Shown here one piece after another: positions 21,346 to 33,265 of a stretch of 64,000 bases of DNA. Origin of the DNA: Prorocentrum cordatum (taxonomy: Eukaryota > Sar > Dinophyceae > Prorocentrales > Prorocentraceae); NCBI GenBank assembly GCA_963575745.1, contig CAUYUJ010000681.1, positions 268,084 to 332,083 on the forward strand, given 5' to 3'. How positions within the stretch are numbered: position 1 is the first letter of the stretch; every line of letters starts with the position of its first letter. Made by a program: the position numbers and the translations under genes. The notes below the pieces were generated by a model that saw only the letters and a list, made by a program, of their open reading frames with translations, had not been told where the DNA came from and ran no database searches.

Positions 21346-21504
21346 GTACTGGATGGCGCTCATCCTGGGCTTCGGGTATCTCGAGCACCGAGTTGGGCCG
21401 AAAGGATGGGAGTGAAAGCGTTGCTGCACCAGAGCCTGCCCGTCATGGGACATCCTCGGGAGTTCTTTTCCCCTGGCCGTAAGACCGATTGCGGCCACGG
21501 CCAA

Positions 21505-21785
21505 GTACCTCATCATCAGAAGCATCATCATGATCAGCATCATCAACCACCACCATCATCATAATCACAATCAGCACAAGCATCAGGATCATCATCATCA
21601 GCATCATCAGCATCAGCATCATCATCACCAGCATCAACAACATCGTCATCATCACCGTAATAATCATCATAAACAACATCAGCAGCAGCAACAGTTTCGG
21701 TATCAGCATCATCATCATCATCACCACCATCATCATAATCATTATCATCCTCATATTCACCCTCATCATTTTCATCGTTGTCAAG
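21505..21785. repeat. (CAT)n compound microsatellite
   Basis: Imperfect CAT/ATC triplets with CAG and AAC variants. On the minus strand it could encode an acidic Asp-rich tract flanked by ordinary residues (for example GLPDSDGVGDDGQDIG near 21800-21850), but this is too repetitive to call a gene. Confidence 0.9.
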
Positions 21786-22305
21786 TTCTTCATCGTATGG
21801 TAGACCGATGTCTTGACCATCATCGCCAACACCATCGGAATCTGGAAGTCCTTCAATCAGCATCGCAACGTGCCCCCAACATGCTGCCAAACGACTTGCC
21901 TCCGTGCTTCTCCTCCTTCTCCTCGCCAGGCCATAGAGAGTTCAAACAAGACCAATTTCCAGCTTGGGCTCGCCCACGAAAGAAACCCAGCAGAGCCTCA
22001 CAGGAACTCCCAGAGGCCGTGTGGCGACCAGTAGGATACCGTGGAAACCGCACCAGCGGTTAGAAATTTCCATGGGCTTCTCACTCGTTCTGGGGGTCGG
22101 CGGAATGGCGTAAGCCTCGTGGATAAGGTGCACGGAAATATCAAGCGGGAACGGTCGTTGTGGTAGTCCGGGTGCCAACGGTGCAATTTCAGGAAGACGG
22201 CATTCCCTGATAAATTGGGTGCGACCCCCAGTTTAATTGAAACAGCACCATGGGCATCGGACAGGGGAAATCAATCATAACTTCATTCAGAAGTGACAAG
22301 ACGTG
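21786..22305. other. Spacer of lower GC with no recognised gene
   Basis: Composition is closer to 50% GC. No long non-repetitive frame with start and stop, no RNA gene and no repeat copy was recognised. Confidence 0.45.
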
Positions 22306-23465
22306 CAATAGCAACGACCATGTTCAAGAGTGCCCGCTCTTATCTGCCCGCGTGCCCCTCAACATGTGTTTCACAAGCCCTCGATACCCGCCCTCTTGGT
22401 TTTCGATCGTACCCCCTTCGGGGTGTATCCTCCTTACCTGCGAAGTGTAGTTGGCGTCGCTGCGAAAACAAGGGAAGGGATGTAGGAGGGAAGGGATAAA
22501 GGGGGGGCAATAAGGATTAGCAGGAGGGGGGGTTAAGAGCAGGAAGGCAAACGGCAGAACCAAACGGGCGGGTCGGGCGGGTGGACCCTATCGGGCGGGT
22601 CGGGCGGGCGGGCCCAGACGGCCGGGTCGAGCAGGTGGGTCGTCGCTGAAGCGTGAGTCCTGCATGAACTTGAAGAAATCTCTATCGATACTGCGGTTCC
22701 GAAGTAAATCGTGAGGAAGTCCAAGCGGGAGTGTGATTCCTGAGTGTCATAGGCGCGGGGTCTCAATCATTTGCGAAGAAGTGACACGCGAGAGCGCGAT
22801 TCCTGGATATGAGAAAGGACGCGCGAGAGCGCAATTTTGAAGACAGATGAGGAACTATCAAGCGGGAGCCTTCGTGCTCAAACTGTGCCACTGGCCCCCC
22901 CGGCTGCAACAATAACGGCTCCCGCCTGATATTTCCTCAAAGTTCATCCCAAAAATCGCGCTCTCGCGCAGGACTTCCTCACGATTTGTGCAGGAAGCCC
23001 CCTCGGCACTCAGGAATCACGCTCTCGCTTTTGCTTTTCTAGTGATTCACTTGGGGATCGCGCTTTCACTCGAGACTTCCTCGCGATTCATGTAGGACTA
23101 ACGCTTCAGCAACCAAGCTGCTCGATCTGCCCGCCTGGGCCCGCCTTCCCGCCCCGCCCGCTAGGGTCTGTCGGCCCGACCTGCCCGTCTGGTTCCACAA
23201 CGTTTTTCCTGCTCCTAACCCCCTTCCTGCTAATTTCTCTCGTGTTCCATCTCTCTCCTTCCCCCTTCCATCCGTCCTTTTCTCCCCTTTTTTGGGGGCT
23301 GCACTAAATGCACGTGGCAGGTAAGGAAGATCTGTCCCCAGGGGCAGGGGGTACGATCGAAGACGAAGAGGGCCAGTACCGAGGGTTTGGGATACACGTG
23401 TTGAATGGCACCCGAGCAGATAGAAGCGAACAGTCATATGATTGTTGTTCGTTCGGAAGCCAGGG
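22305..23465. mobile_element. Foldback-like palindrome, arms about 560 bp
   Basis: The left arm 22305-22872 is matched in reverse complement by 22918-23465. Paired landmarks include TCGATCGTACCCCCT with its complement near 23350, GGCGGGTCGGGCGGGTGG with 23125-23175, TCGTGAGGAAGTCC with 22973-22990, and AAGCGGGAGCC with GGCTCCCGCCTG. The loop is only about 45 bp. Arms differ by substitutions and small indels, so this is an old inverted duplication or foldback element. No coding capacity is convincing. Confidence 0.85.
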
Positions 23466-23559
23466 GGCGCAGTCTGAGCCTCAAACACTCCCCTTGTAAA
23501 AAAACAGGGTACGAGCCCCGGGAAGAGCACTTCAATTTATCAACTCCAAGCGTGCTGGA

Positions 23560-24240
23560 GTGGGAGACCAACAATTATTCTCTAGAAATGAGAATTCAAC
23601 CACAACGTACCAAACACAACAAGAAAGGCATCGCAGAAACCCATGTCAGCCACGTGCCCAGGGACAGTGTAAACCCGCTCGCCAACCGAAGCCCGACAGG
23701 ACATACATATTCGCACGTGCATGCATATGTATGTGCACAACGCGAAGAGATGTGTATGCGTCTATGACAAACGCGTATCCGTTTTCGATACACTTCCTGA
23801 CGAGAGTAGTGCGGGAGACACTATTCGCACCTTCTTGCATCCCTCCCCTCCCTCCCTCTCTCCCCTCCCTCCGGCTGGCATTGGGCAAAGAAGGAGAGCT
23901 AGAAAGTCACTCGCAGCAGGTGGGGACCAGACAAACCAGCGTCTTCATTGGAAAACGACAGGCCCCAACGATTTTGATCTCTAAAGCCCCGCTGGTCCCA
24001 GCAAACGGGTTCGCGTGGAAAGGTGTATCATTGGCTGGCTTGGAATACATGAAGTCGTGCAAATCACTCCCAGGAGACGGCAGCACCAGCCTCGAATTGG
24101 CGAGCGAAAAGGACGACAGCACTACCGAACCGTCACAGCGAATGGCCACGCTGCAAACCTGTCTGCACGAATCTCCTAATTCTTCCCTGTGGACACTGGA
24201 GCACGAATTCCTGGCTGTAGAGCAACGAAAAGCTGCATGA
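23560..24240 (+). CDS. Possible protein-coding frame, 3' part only convincing
   Basis: An open frame runs from the ATG at 23560 to the TGA before 24240. Its last 100 codons look non-repetitive and protein-like (TILISKAPLVPANGFAWKG, SLAGLEYMKSCKSLPGDG). The opposite strand over 23907-24359 is also open and equally plausible, so strand is not settled. No domain is recognised and no duplicate is present in the window. Treat as a weak candidate. Confidence 0.25.
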   Translation: MGDQQLFSRNENSTTTYQTQQERHRRNPCQPRAQGQCKPARQPKPDRTYIFARACICMCTTRRDVYASMTNAYPFSIHFLTRVVRETLFAPSCIPPLPPSLPSLRLALGKEGELESHSQQVGTRQTSVFIGKRQAPTILISKAPLVPANGFAWKGVSLAGLEYMKSCKSLPGDGSTSLELASEKDDSTTEPSQRMATLQTCLHESPNSSLWTLEHEFLAVEQRKAA

Positions 24241-24375
24241 ACATAAACGTCCGAAGGCCCGCGCGAATTTCTTGGATCGGTGACCCCCCCTCCCTGGCTC
24301 GCGGAACGCGTCACTGGGGCAAAGCGCAGATCCAAAAAATCTGCGCGGAACTCCCGCAATCTATGTTCATGCCGC
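24237..24375. mobile_element. Palindromic MITE-like element, copy 1
   Basis: Terminal inverted repeats of about 45 bp: CATGAACATAAACG with GCGCGAATTTCTTGGATCGG on the left, and GATCCAAAAAATCTGCGCGG with CTATGTTCATG on the right. The inner loop is about 40 bp, with C runs. Three relatives occur at 54.1, 57.6 and 60.7 kb. Confidence 0.75.
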
Positions 24376-25690
24376 TTCTTGTGCCCCTAAAGCCCGCGCT
24401 CATAGTTCGTAGTTATACTGTGAGTCTCGCCCGCACACCTGTCCAGCGCCGTGCCAGGGCGGCTCTTGCCGCCGTCCCGCGTGCCGCGCCCACGCCGAAG
24501 TGCCATCCAAATTTTCCGCTGTCATCAAGAGGACATCCGCCAGGCTGCCTCGCAGCCAAGCCACCTCCGAGGAGACCTGTGCACCAAAAGTAGTATATAA
24601 GGGGCACCCGAGGGCGCTGCAAACGGTGCAGGAAACTAAGAATCACCGCCTGACCTTGGAGTGCAAACTGCGCCACCAACGCAGGGCGAGCGGCACTGGC
24701 ACAGAGCGGCGGTAGCCCAGACATTCTGCGGGGCCGACCTCCAGAAAAAGACGGGAATGTGCGCCGAGGGATCAGGCTGTCAGCCGTCAGGCTTCGGGCC
24801 TCCCCCCGTCATTATCGCGTGACCGTCGAGCACTCCTCGCTCAGTCACGATCGGCTCCCTCTCAGCCTGGGCGTCCAACGAACACAGGAGTGGGCAAGGA
24901 AAAGGAGGTGGATAAGCACACTCACACTGGGACGCTGATGCTCGTGTGCGGCATTGCGCTGAAGCCCGTGGATGTGCACGCGCACGCGCGCAAAGACCTG
25001 CGCGCACAGACAACGCCAGCAACGCAGAGTGTACAGACACCTGCACGCACCAAGAAGGGCACGCTTAGGGTGGCGTTGGCTGCGCTGGAATAAATGGTCA
25101 TGTATCGGCCTGCTTCGAAGCATCCAAAGAACAACGCTGGGCACCCCGTCCCGGAAATCAACCAGCTCGATTTTGTCGAGACGTGGTCCTCCAGACTTCT
25201 CGACCACTTTTCAGGGCTGGCATTTCATCCGCCCCGGGGCCCGAAGCCGCATCAAAAGGCTCAGCACGGCGAAAGGCCAGGCGTCTCGTTTAGTTTCGAA
25301 ACGCCAGGCCGGCTCTTCCCGTCCTGGGTCGTTTCCTGGCCTGCGGTTTCCAGGGGCCTTCAGCCCGAAAGCTGGATGATCGCCCAAAGGTCACACGGTC
25401 GAACACCTAAGGCCACTGCTTCTGAACCACAATGGGTCTCTCGTGCGACTGCGGCCTGGGTGAAGGTGAATGGTCCCGGTGGTAACGAAGGTTGCTCGGT
25501 GGTGACTGGCCCAAACCTCCAAGGTCCCGAAAACATCAAGGCAGACATTGTTAGTTGATTTCGGCCTCTGGGGGCCTTCGCCGGGTCCAGGGACCGTTGA
25601 ACAAGTACTCGGGATGAGGAATGGGTCGGGATTTCGGTGGACCACGCTCTGACAACAAAAAAAACATCTGGGAAGGTTGTTCGCGCCTGT
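24376..25690. other. Moderately complex DNA without a supported gene
   Basis: A TATATAAGG stretch at 24594 is TATA-like. The frame 25094-25558 on the plus strand is open (154 codons) and partly protein-like (IRQ-poor, LDFVETWSSRLLDHFSG), but an opposite-strand frame overlaps and no domain is seen. Nothing firm can be assigned. Confidence 0.35.
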
Positions 25691-25729
25691 CGGCCTCGTT
25701 TGATACTACTGTGGCTTTGCATTGCGTCG

Positions 25730-25990
25730 CTCGACATTCCTCTGGCACAGCAGAGGGTGTTGACATGCAGCGCTTCTTGGTGTTACGCCATGCTACGCAA
25801 TGCTGCGCAACACTGTGCATGGCTATTCGATGCCATGGTGTGATCTTCTCATGCCGGGATTGTGTGCAATGCAATGCGACGTGCGGCTTTCATATCCGAT
25901 GCCATACTGCGCGACGCAATTATATGCGATGAAAAGCCATACCAGGCAATAAAAAGGATGATCCGCCATGCCATGATGTGCATTGCGTTG
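25730..25990. repeat. Degenerate ATGC-rich short-period DNA
   Basis: Irregular repeats of GCAATGC, ATGCCAT, CATGC and GCTACGC with period of about 5-8 bp. The same sequence style returns at 27165-27500, 27640-27800, 40540-40680, 41035-41190 and 49640-49740. Confidence 0.6.
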
Positions 25991-26054
25991 TCAATAATCT
26001 CACAAGAATTCGGTGTTCTGAAATTGTCGCGGGATGTGCCGAGCGCCCTCTCAA

Positions 26055-26310
26055 TATCTTCCCTTCTCTCTCTCTCTCTATTTCTGTCGCGCTCTCTTTT
26101 TTTAGTCCCTCTACCCTGATTACCTAATTTGCCCTCTAATCAGGCTCTACTGCCGATTCTGTAGTCGGAACTATGTGCCTCTATCTGTCTCGCGTTATCG
26201 TTATCTCTCTTTCTTTTGTTATCGTTTTCTCTCTCTCTCTCTCTGTCTCTGTCTCTGTCACTCTTTCTCTCTCTCTCTCTCTCTTTCTTTCTCTCTCTGT
26301 ACATATATAC
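26055..26310. repeat. (CT)n microsatellite cluster
   Basis: CT dinucleotide runs with TT and GT variants. A second cluster lies at 26530-26790. Confidence 0.93.
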
Positions 26311-26529
26311 ATATACCCATCAGTCGGAAGACATAGGTAGAAACATGAAGTAGGAAGGCGATGAAAATGAATTGGGCTTCCGCGCGCCCCCTGAAGAGGA
26401 CGGAAACTGTGAAGCCACTCGATCATTGAAGTAGGAAGGCGCTTAAGGTAGATTAGAATCTGCGAATCCAGAAGCACATACTTTCAACGACCGATGGGTA
26501 TGTATATCCCTCTGTCTATGTACACACAG

Positions 26530-26795
26530 GCTCTCTCTCTCTCTCTCTTTCTCCCTCATTTTCTCTCTACTCAACTCTGCTACTCAACTCTGCTCCATTC
26601 AACCCTGCTCAATGCGTTAATCTCTACGATATGTCCTCTCTACTCTCGATATATACTTTCATAGTCTGCCCGTGTTCGCATTTGCTCCCTCTTTTGTATT
26701 GGTCTCTCTCTCTCTCTCTCTACTTCATCTATCTATGCCTCTCTCTCTCTCTCTCCCTCTCGCTCTCTCTCCCTCCCTCCTTTTCTCATGCTTCT
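26530..26795. repeat. (CT)n microsatellite cluster, second
   Basis: Several CT runs of 15-25 bp separated by AT-richer spacers with CTCAACTCTGC units at 26571-26600. Confidence 0.9.
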
Positions 26796-26964
26796 ACCCT
26801 ATTTTGGTGATCTACCCGCTCAACTCGCCACTCTCGCTTTTTTACCTTCGACTCTCTCTGCTCAATGGTGCGCCCTACTCTTTGATGTGTCTCTATGCTG
26901 TCTACTTTCTACTTTCTCACTCTGACAGCAGTCGCAAAGACTTCGTTATTTGGCCACGACCACG

Positions 26965-27085
26965 AACTCGAGAACCCGTGAACCTTAAAATGCCAGGAAC
27001 CCCGGAACCGGGGACCTGGGAACCCGCCGCTCACCGAAATCTTCCCGGAACCCGAACTGGAAACCTGGGAACCCAGCAGCCAACC
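26965..27085 (+). repeat. GAACCCGG-type minisatellite
   Basis: Irregular units such as GGGAACCTGGGAACCC and AACCGAAATC. A clearly related block, including the CACCGAAATCGG phrase, lies at 34610-34735. Confidence 0.7.
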
Positions 27086-27164
27086 GAAATCGACATGTAA
27101 CTTTCGCTTGCTGTCTCAGCCTCGGGAATGACCCCTTCAATGCAGGCATTGGTTGGGGAATGGT

Positions 27165-27800
27165 ATGCTACGCGATGCAGTATCATCCAACGCAATAATA
27201 ATCTAGACGATACAATGCTACGTCCAACGATGGCACATGCAATGAAATTTAACGCTACGCGGAACGCTATGCAACGCGATCGAAAACTATGATATGCAAT
27301 ACCACGCTATGAAATACTACAGGCGCCATGCTGCACCTTGCAATCGTGCAAATATATTCCATGCTACGCGGTGTTAGAACACGCTGAGCCACGCCATGCC
27401 AAACTTTTCAAAATCAGATGCATCACGGTACCATGCTAAGTCATGGCATGGCATGGTATGCAACACTCCGCCAATGTGTCATGCGATGCTCTGTCATGCC
27501 ACGTTGGCTATAACGTGCAACGTTAAGAAAGGCCATGCTTAGGCGCCCCTGGGCCGCCAAGCCTCGGATTCTGGGCCAACGGCTGTAAGTTCTTGGGATA
27601 CAAGGCGGCGGTTCCTACGAAGCTACGCTAGACAAACGCAATGCCACTATACATATGTAATGCCATCCTGAACGATGTTGCGAAATGCGATTAAACAATT
27701 ATGTAGCGCTATGCCATGCTATCGCTGGCATGTAGTGCCGGACAATGCAAAATCGTGCAATGATACACGTTTCATGGGTGGTACGCTATTCTACGTCATG
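27165..27800. repeat. Degenerate ATGC-rich short-period DNA
   Basis: CATGCTACG, GCAATGC, ATGCCAT and TATGCAAC motifs dominate from 27165 to 27500 and return at 27640-27800. Between 27540 and 27620 the sequence is more ordinary. Confidence 0.55.
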
Positions 27801-27999
27801 CGATGCCAAATCTTGATGAAAGTGATCCGGCACGCCGGATTGTAAAACATCCCCCTTTAACCCGTGAGGGTTGGTCATCCCGGACCAAGACGGAGTTGGT
27901 TGGGGGGAAAGGGCGGCGAGGCCGAACTTCACCATCTTCGGGAACAAATGCGAATCGAAAAGGCGATCCTATTACGTTGAGTGGCAAAACTATCACAAA

Positions 28000-28905
28000 C
28001 ATGTGGCAGGGCCATCGGATTCTCGACATTACAGCTTTCCAAACTCACGAACATGTGGCAAGGCTATGGGGTTCTCACCATTTCAGCTTTCCAAACTCAT
28101 GAATGTGGCAGGGCCATGGAAATCTCATCATTTCAGACTTCCCAAGTCTCGTAGGCGTGGCAGGCCCGTCGGATTCGAATCAATTCAGATTTCCCAACTC
28201 AGAATGTGTGGCAAAACTTTGGGGCTTTCCATATTTCGGCTTTTCCAAGCCACCACCGGGTGCCAGGGCCATTGGATTCTCACTGTTTCATGCTTCCCGA
28301 AGTCACGCACGCGTGGCAGGACCATGGGGCTCTCAGCAGTTCGGTTTCCCTAAGTCACAAACGTGTGCCAGAAGCTATTGGAATCTCAGAATGTCCGTTT
28401 TCCCGAGTCACGACCGTGTGGCAAGGCTCTGGAATTCTCACCATTTCAACTTTCCCAAGTCACGACCGTGTGGCAGGGCCATGGGATTCTCACAACTTGA
28501 TGGTTTTCCAAATCACGAACGCGTGGCAGGGCTATGGGACTCTCACCAGTTCAGTTTGCCCACGTCATGAACGTGTGCCAGAGGCTACTGGAATGTCAAA
28601 ACTTCAAATTTCCCACATCGCAAACGTGTGGCAAGGCCCTGGGATTCTCACAATGTCCGCTTTCCCAAGTCACGAACGCGTGGCAGGGCCTTGGGATTCT
28701 AACCACTTCAGCTTTCAACACTCACAGACGTGTGGCAGGGCTATTTGGGGTTCTCACCATTTTAGCTTTCCCAAGTCGCGCGCGTGTGGCACGGCGTCGG
28801 GATTCTCACCAGTTCAGCTGTTTTAAATCACAAACGTGTGGCAAGGCTATGGGGTTCTTGCCACGTCAACTTTCCCAAGTCACGACCGTGTGGCAAGGCC
28901 ATCGC
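28000..28905 (+). repeat. Tandem array, unit about 58 bp, about 15 copies
   Basis: The unit is of the form CACGAACGTGTGGCAGGGCC, ATGGGATTCTCACC, then ATTTCAGCTTTCCCAAGT. CACGAACGTG inside each unit is a near-palindrome. The array is degenerate (70-90% between copies by eye), and all three frames stay open in places only because the unit lacks stops. Confidence 0.93.
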
Positions 28906-29160
28906 ATTTCATTGCATGGCCAATGTGTCTTCGTGCTCGTCCGACCTCTCCAAAGAGGCCCCGCCAGAGCGAGCAATCTATCGGTATACCATACTAACAG
29001 ATCATCATACATACAAGCTGTCGGGGGGGAAAATAGTATCCCTCCCCGAACCCCAGGGCATACAAGCGGCATAGGGTGAAACAAGCGGCGCACGTGCATG
29101 CAACAATCTGGTGCGCTACGCCATGCTGCGCTGCGCAACATGCTGCATGAAGGCTATGAA
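28906..29160. other. Spacer
   Basis: No gene or repeat copy is recognised; a short ATGC-rich part lies near 29110-29150. Confidence 0.45.
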
Positions 29161-29400
29161 CCGAACTGGTAGCCGTGAACCGGCGGCTTCTGCAACCGAG
29201 CCGCCCGAACCAAAGCCCAAACCGGACCGGCTGAAACCGAACCGGCCGGCCGAAACTTGCCCAAACGGCCAATTCGAACTGGGTGGAACCGAACAGGCCC
29301 CCAAGGACCCCAGGACCCTGGGACCCTCCCTGGCACACCCAAGACCCCAGGACCCCAAACCTCAGGACCCTCCCAAGACCCTAGGACCCTCCCAGACCGC
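29160..29400 (+). repeat. AACCGG and CCCAGGACCCT minisatellites
   Basis: AACCGG-containing units (29160-29260) pass into CCCAGGACCCTGG units (29300-29400). A related AACCGG block is at 40375-40525. Confidence 0.8.
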
Positions 29401-29404
29401 AGGG

Positions 29405-29610
29405 GGGTAAGGGGTGGTACGTGGGGTAAGGGGGGGTGGTAGGGGTAGGGGGGGTAGGAGGGGCCAAGGAGGGGTAGGGGGGGATAGCGGGGGGAGGGTA
29501 GCGGGGGGGTGGAGCGGGGGGTTAAGGGGGGTAGGAGGGGTAGGGAGGCTCGGGGGGGGTAGAGTGGGGCAGGGAGGAGATAGGGGAGGTAGAGGGGGGG
29601 GGCGATGGGG
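29405..29610 (+). repeat. GGGGGTAGG G-rich tract
   Basis: Runs of 4-9 G separated by TA, AGG or TGG. Similar tracts are at 38210-38440 and 39660-39870. The G-run spacing would allow G-quadruplexes. Confidence 0.9.
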
Positions 29611-30195
29611 TCAAACCCCAACTGGACGGTCCAAATCCCAACCGGATGGTCCAGATCCAAGCCGGTAAGAAAACCGGAACGGTCTAGAGCCCAACCGCTG
29701 GACAAAGTAACGCAAAAGCCTGTTATTATATGATCGTTTTCGCAATGAAAACCGAATGGTGTCCTTTAACGGAATCCACTCGGTTTCCTTAGTGCGCAGT
29801 TGGGATCTAGACCGTTCCATGTCGCTAATGTATGCGAATTCTATGAACTGCAGGAGGGCCCTATATAGGCCCAAGACAGCCCAAGACGGTAATGTATACG
29901 AACGTATACGGAAATAATAAGAAACATGTATCAAGCCACCAAACGCATGGGCAATTAGCAGAAACGCGTATGACGTGTATGCGGAACGTTTCAGACACGC
30001 GTGCGGAACGTGTGCCAAGCGAACACGAAACGTATACGTAACGTCGATTGCAAGTAAATGACGTGTCTCTGACGCGCACCCGAAACGGATACGAAACGTA
30101 CATAGGACGTACATTGATGCAGTGCTCACGTAACGTATACACCATGTATAAAACATCACATGTATTATATCCGTCGATGCGGCGTGTGAGTTTTC
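29611..30195. repeat. Short palindromic CGTATACG-like motifs
   Basis: Between 29885 and 30180 the motifs GTATACG, CGTATGACG, ACGTATACG and CGGAACG recur at irregular 15-25 bp intervals. The same style returns at 33340-33500. The part 29611-29700 has three GGTCCARATCC units. No gene is supported. Confidence 0.55.
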
Positions 30196-30199
30196 TGAG

Positions 30200-32095
30200 A
30201 GCGTGGACTTGAGCTCGCTCAAGCTTAGCTCTGCAAGGGGGGGCGGACGCCATTTCCGACGCCATTCAGTGCTCGGGACCCAATGGGGTCGCTGCTCGGG
30301 AGCCGTGGACAGGGGGGGGGGCGGGGACGCCATGTCCGACGCCATTCAGTGCTCGGGACCGGGGGGGGGGGTCGCTGCTCGGGACAGGGGGGGGGGGGGC
30401 ACGCCATTTCTGACGCCATTCAGCAGTACTCGGAACCCGGGGGGGATGGTCGCTGCTAGGGAGCCGCGGACAACGGGGGGGGAACGCCATTTCCGACCAT
30501 TCAATGCTCGGGACCCGGGGAGCCCGGGGGGGGTTCAGGCTCGGAAGCCGTGGACAGGGGGGGGGGGCGGGGGACGCCATTCCCGACGCCATTCAATGCT
30601 CGGGACCCGTGGGGGGGTCGCTGCTCGGGAGCCGTGGACAGGGGAGGGGAGGGGGGGGGACGCCATTTCCGACGCCATTCAGTGCTCGGGACCCGGGAGA
30701 GGTGTTCGCTGCTCGGGAACTGTGGACAAGGGCGGGGGGGCACGCCATTTCCGACGCCATTCAATGCTCGAGACCCCGGGGAAGGGTTCGCTGCTCGGGA
30801 ACCTTGGACAGGGAGGGGGGGACGCCATTCCCAACGCCATTCAGTGCTCGGGACCCGTGGTGGGCAGGGGTGGGGGGGCACGCCTTTTCCGACGCCATTC
30901 AGTGCTCGGGACCCCGGGGAGGGGTTCGCTGCTCGGGAACCGTGGACACGCCATTTCCAACGCCATTCAGTGCTCGGAGTGCTCGGGACATGGGGGGATT
31001 TGCTGCTCGGGGGCCGTGGACAGGGGGGAGGGGGGGGGGGACGCCATTTCCGACGCCATTCAATGCTCGGGGCCCGGGGGAAGGTTCGCTGCTCGGGAAC
31101 CGTGGCCAGGGGAGAGGGGGAACGCCATTCCCGACGCCATTTAGCGCTCGGGACCCGTGGGGTGCGTTCGCTGCTAGGGAGCCGTGGACAGGGGGGAAGG
31201 GAGGTGGCATTTCCGACGCCATTCAATGCTCGGGACCCGGGGGGGGGTCGCTGCTAGGGAGCCGTGGACAGGGGGGGGGATGCCATTCCCGACGCCATTC
31301 AGTGCTCGGGACCCGGGGGGGGGGGGGCGCCATTCCCGACGCCATTCATTTCTCTGGGCCCGTGGGGGGGGTTCGCTGCTCGGGAACCGTGGACACGGGG
31401 GGGGTGGGGAGGGGCGCCATTCCCGACGCCATTCAGTGCTCGGGACCCAGGGGGGGGTGTTCGCTGCTCGGGGGCCGTGGACACGGGGGGGGGGGGCGCC
31501 ATGTCCGACGCCATTCAATGTTCGGGACCCGGGAGGAAGGTTCGCTGCTCGGGAACAGTGGACAAGGAAGGAGGGGGATGCCATTTCCGACGCCATTCAA
31601 TGCTCGGGACCCCGGGGGAGGGGTCGGTCTGCAGTGGGGGGGGCGCCATTCCCGACGCCATTCAATGCTCGGGAGCCGGGTGGTGCGTTCGCTCGGTAGC
31701 CGTGGACAGGGGGGGGGGCGGGGGGCACGCCATTCCCGACGCCAGTCCCGACGCCATTCAATGCCCCGCCGACGCCACTCAGCGCTCGGGAGCCAGGGGG
31801 GGGGTCGCTCTGCAAGCGGGCGGGGGTGCGGCATGCTCGACGCGATTCCCGACGCCATTCAGTGCTCGGGAGCCGTGGACTTGAGCGCTCTGCAGGGGGC
31901 GGAGAGAGGGGGACAAGGGGGGGGGCGCCATTCCCGACGCAATTCGGTGCTTTGCAACGTGAAGGGTGTTTTTTTTCAGCAGGGGAGGGGAGGGGGCTCG
32001 CCATTCCCAACCCCACTCCGTGCTCAAGAACAGGAGGGGAAGGGGGGGTCGCTCTGCAGAGGGAAGGGGCGCGGGGGGACGCCATTCTCGCCGCC
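30200..32095 (+). repeat. Tandem array, unit about 75-90 bp, about 22 copies
   Basis: The unit contains GACGCCATTC, CAATGCTCGGGACCC, a G run of variable length, GTCGCTGCTCGGGA, then GCCGTGGACAGG and a second G run. Length differences come mostly from the G runs. ATG and stop codons fall inside the unit, producing many false frames on both strands. Confidence 0.95.
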
Positions 32096-32540
32096 ATGCA
32101 GCGCAGCGCAGAGGCTCCAAGACACCCCCAGGAGGCCCCAACAGGCGCCCCCAAAGCCCGCAAGATACTCCAGAACGCCCTCAAGACGCTTCCCGAGGTC
32201 CCTTGCTCAATCCCCTGAGCCTCAGTCCTCAAGCAAGTGGATCCTCCATGGGCTCGGACCCCAAACTTTCAAATCTTTCGGGCCTCTCCGCGCGCCCTCT
32301 GGGGCCCCCGGAAGACTCCCGCATAACTTTGTCCAGCCCGAGGAAGGCCCAAGACGGGCCAGCAAGGCCCGAAGAGGCCCTCAGAACGACCCACAACGGC
32401 CCCGAATCACTGAAAGATCGGTCCGAGACGCCCAAGATGGCCCGAGCACGGCCCGAAAAGTTTTCGAGGCCCCCCAAAGCCCCACGACCTCCCCAAGAAA
32501 GCTCCGAGAGGCAAAAGTCCTTCATTTTCTCATAACTGTT
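32096..32540 (+). repeat. Degenerate CCCAAGA/GGCCC units
   Basis: The sequence 32100-32180 and 32345-32500 is built of short units such as GGCCCAAGACGGGCC and GCCCCCAAAGCC, like those at 17.4-18.7 kb and 57.85-58.13 kb. No gene is supported. Confidence 0.55.
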
Positions 32541-32542
32541 TA

Positions 32543-32650
32543 ATGTGTGTGTGTGTGTGTGTGTTTGTGTGTTTGTGTGTTTGTGTGTTTGTGTGTGTGT
32601 GTGTGCGTGGGTGGGTGGGTGGGTGTGTGGGTGGGTGGGTGGGGGGCAGG
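32543..32650. repeat. (GT)n and (GGGT)n microsatellite
   Basis: GT repeats with GTTT variants, then GGGT/GGTG repeats. Confidence 0.97.
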
Positions 32651-33014
32651 GTGTTCTTTCCTTTCACGCTCCCGACGCTTTCTGCACTCACTTTGACGTC
32701 CTCCCGTCCGCACCCCTCGTCGACGGCAACAGCCGCAGCGGCAGCGACCATTACGATGGTAGCACAGCACAGGCTCACACGGACCAGTGACCACCCTGCG
32801 GACGGCAAGAGAGCTTCGAATGCGTGAAGGGGGCCCGCCGTAGGAACGATCGACAAGTTTGGGAGAGAAAAGACGATGGGTGGATCAGGAAACAGGGCAC
32901 GGAAGACTCCTGACACCCAGCGGCTCGATTTTGGAACGTCGGCCACCAGACCTCTCGACCGCTCCCCCAGGGTCGTCATCGCCATATTCATGCTCTTCAC
33001 CGTGGCCATTACAA

Positions 33015-33130
33015 TGAAACACATCATCATGATCATCACCGTATTCATCAACAGTATCATGAGCACCACCATCACCATCATCATCAACAACATCCTCATC
33101 ATCATCGTCATCATCATCATCATTATTATT
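33015..33130. repeat. (CAT)n microsatellite
   Basis: Imperfect ATC/CAT triplets ending in ATTATT. Confidence 0.9.
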
Positions 33131-33168
33131 CGGAGCGCCCCAGATCGGCGGCACTGGCCGGAGGCCAG

Positions 33169-33170
<2 letters not shown>

Positions 33171-33206
<36 letters not shown>

Positions 33207-33265
33207 TATCATATCATATCATAGCATAACATATCATATCATATAAGGTCATACCACATCATATC
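33171..33265. repeat. (AT)n followed by (CATAT)n
   Basis: About 15 AT units, then pentamer CATAT units, the most AT-rich part of the window. Confidence 0.96.

Noticed and set aside
24590-24610. TATATAAGG as a core promoter
   Set aside because: No convincing gene follows within reach, and TATA boxes are not a reliable signal in the lineage I suspect.
28000-28905. Regular CACGAACGTG spacers considered as a CRISPR array
   Set aside because: The intervening DNA is itself repeated and diverged; there are no unique spacers or cas genes, and the context is eukaryotic.
30203-32543. Frames of up to 679 codons with repeated FPTPFSARDP text
   Set aside because: They are produced by the 75-90 bp array, which lacks stops in some frames, and homologous text appears in all three frames.
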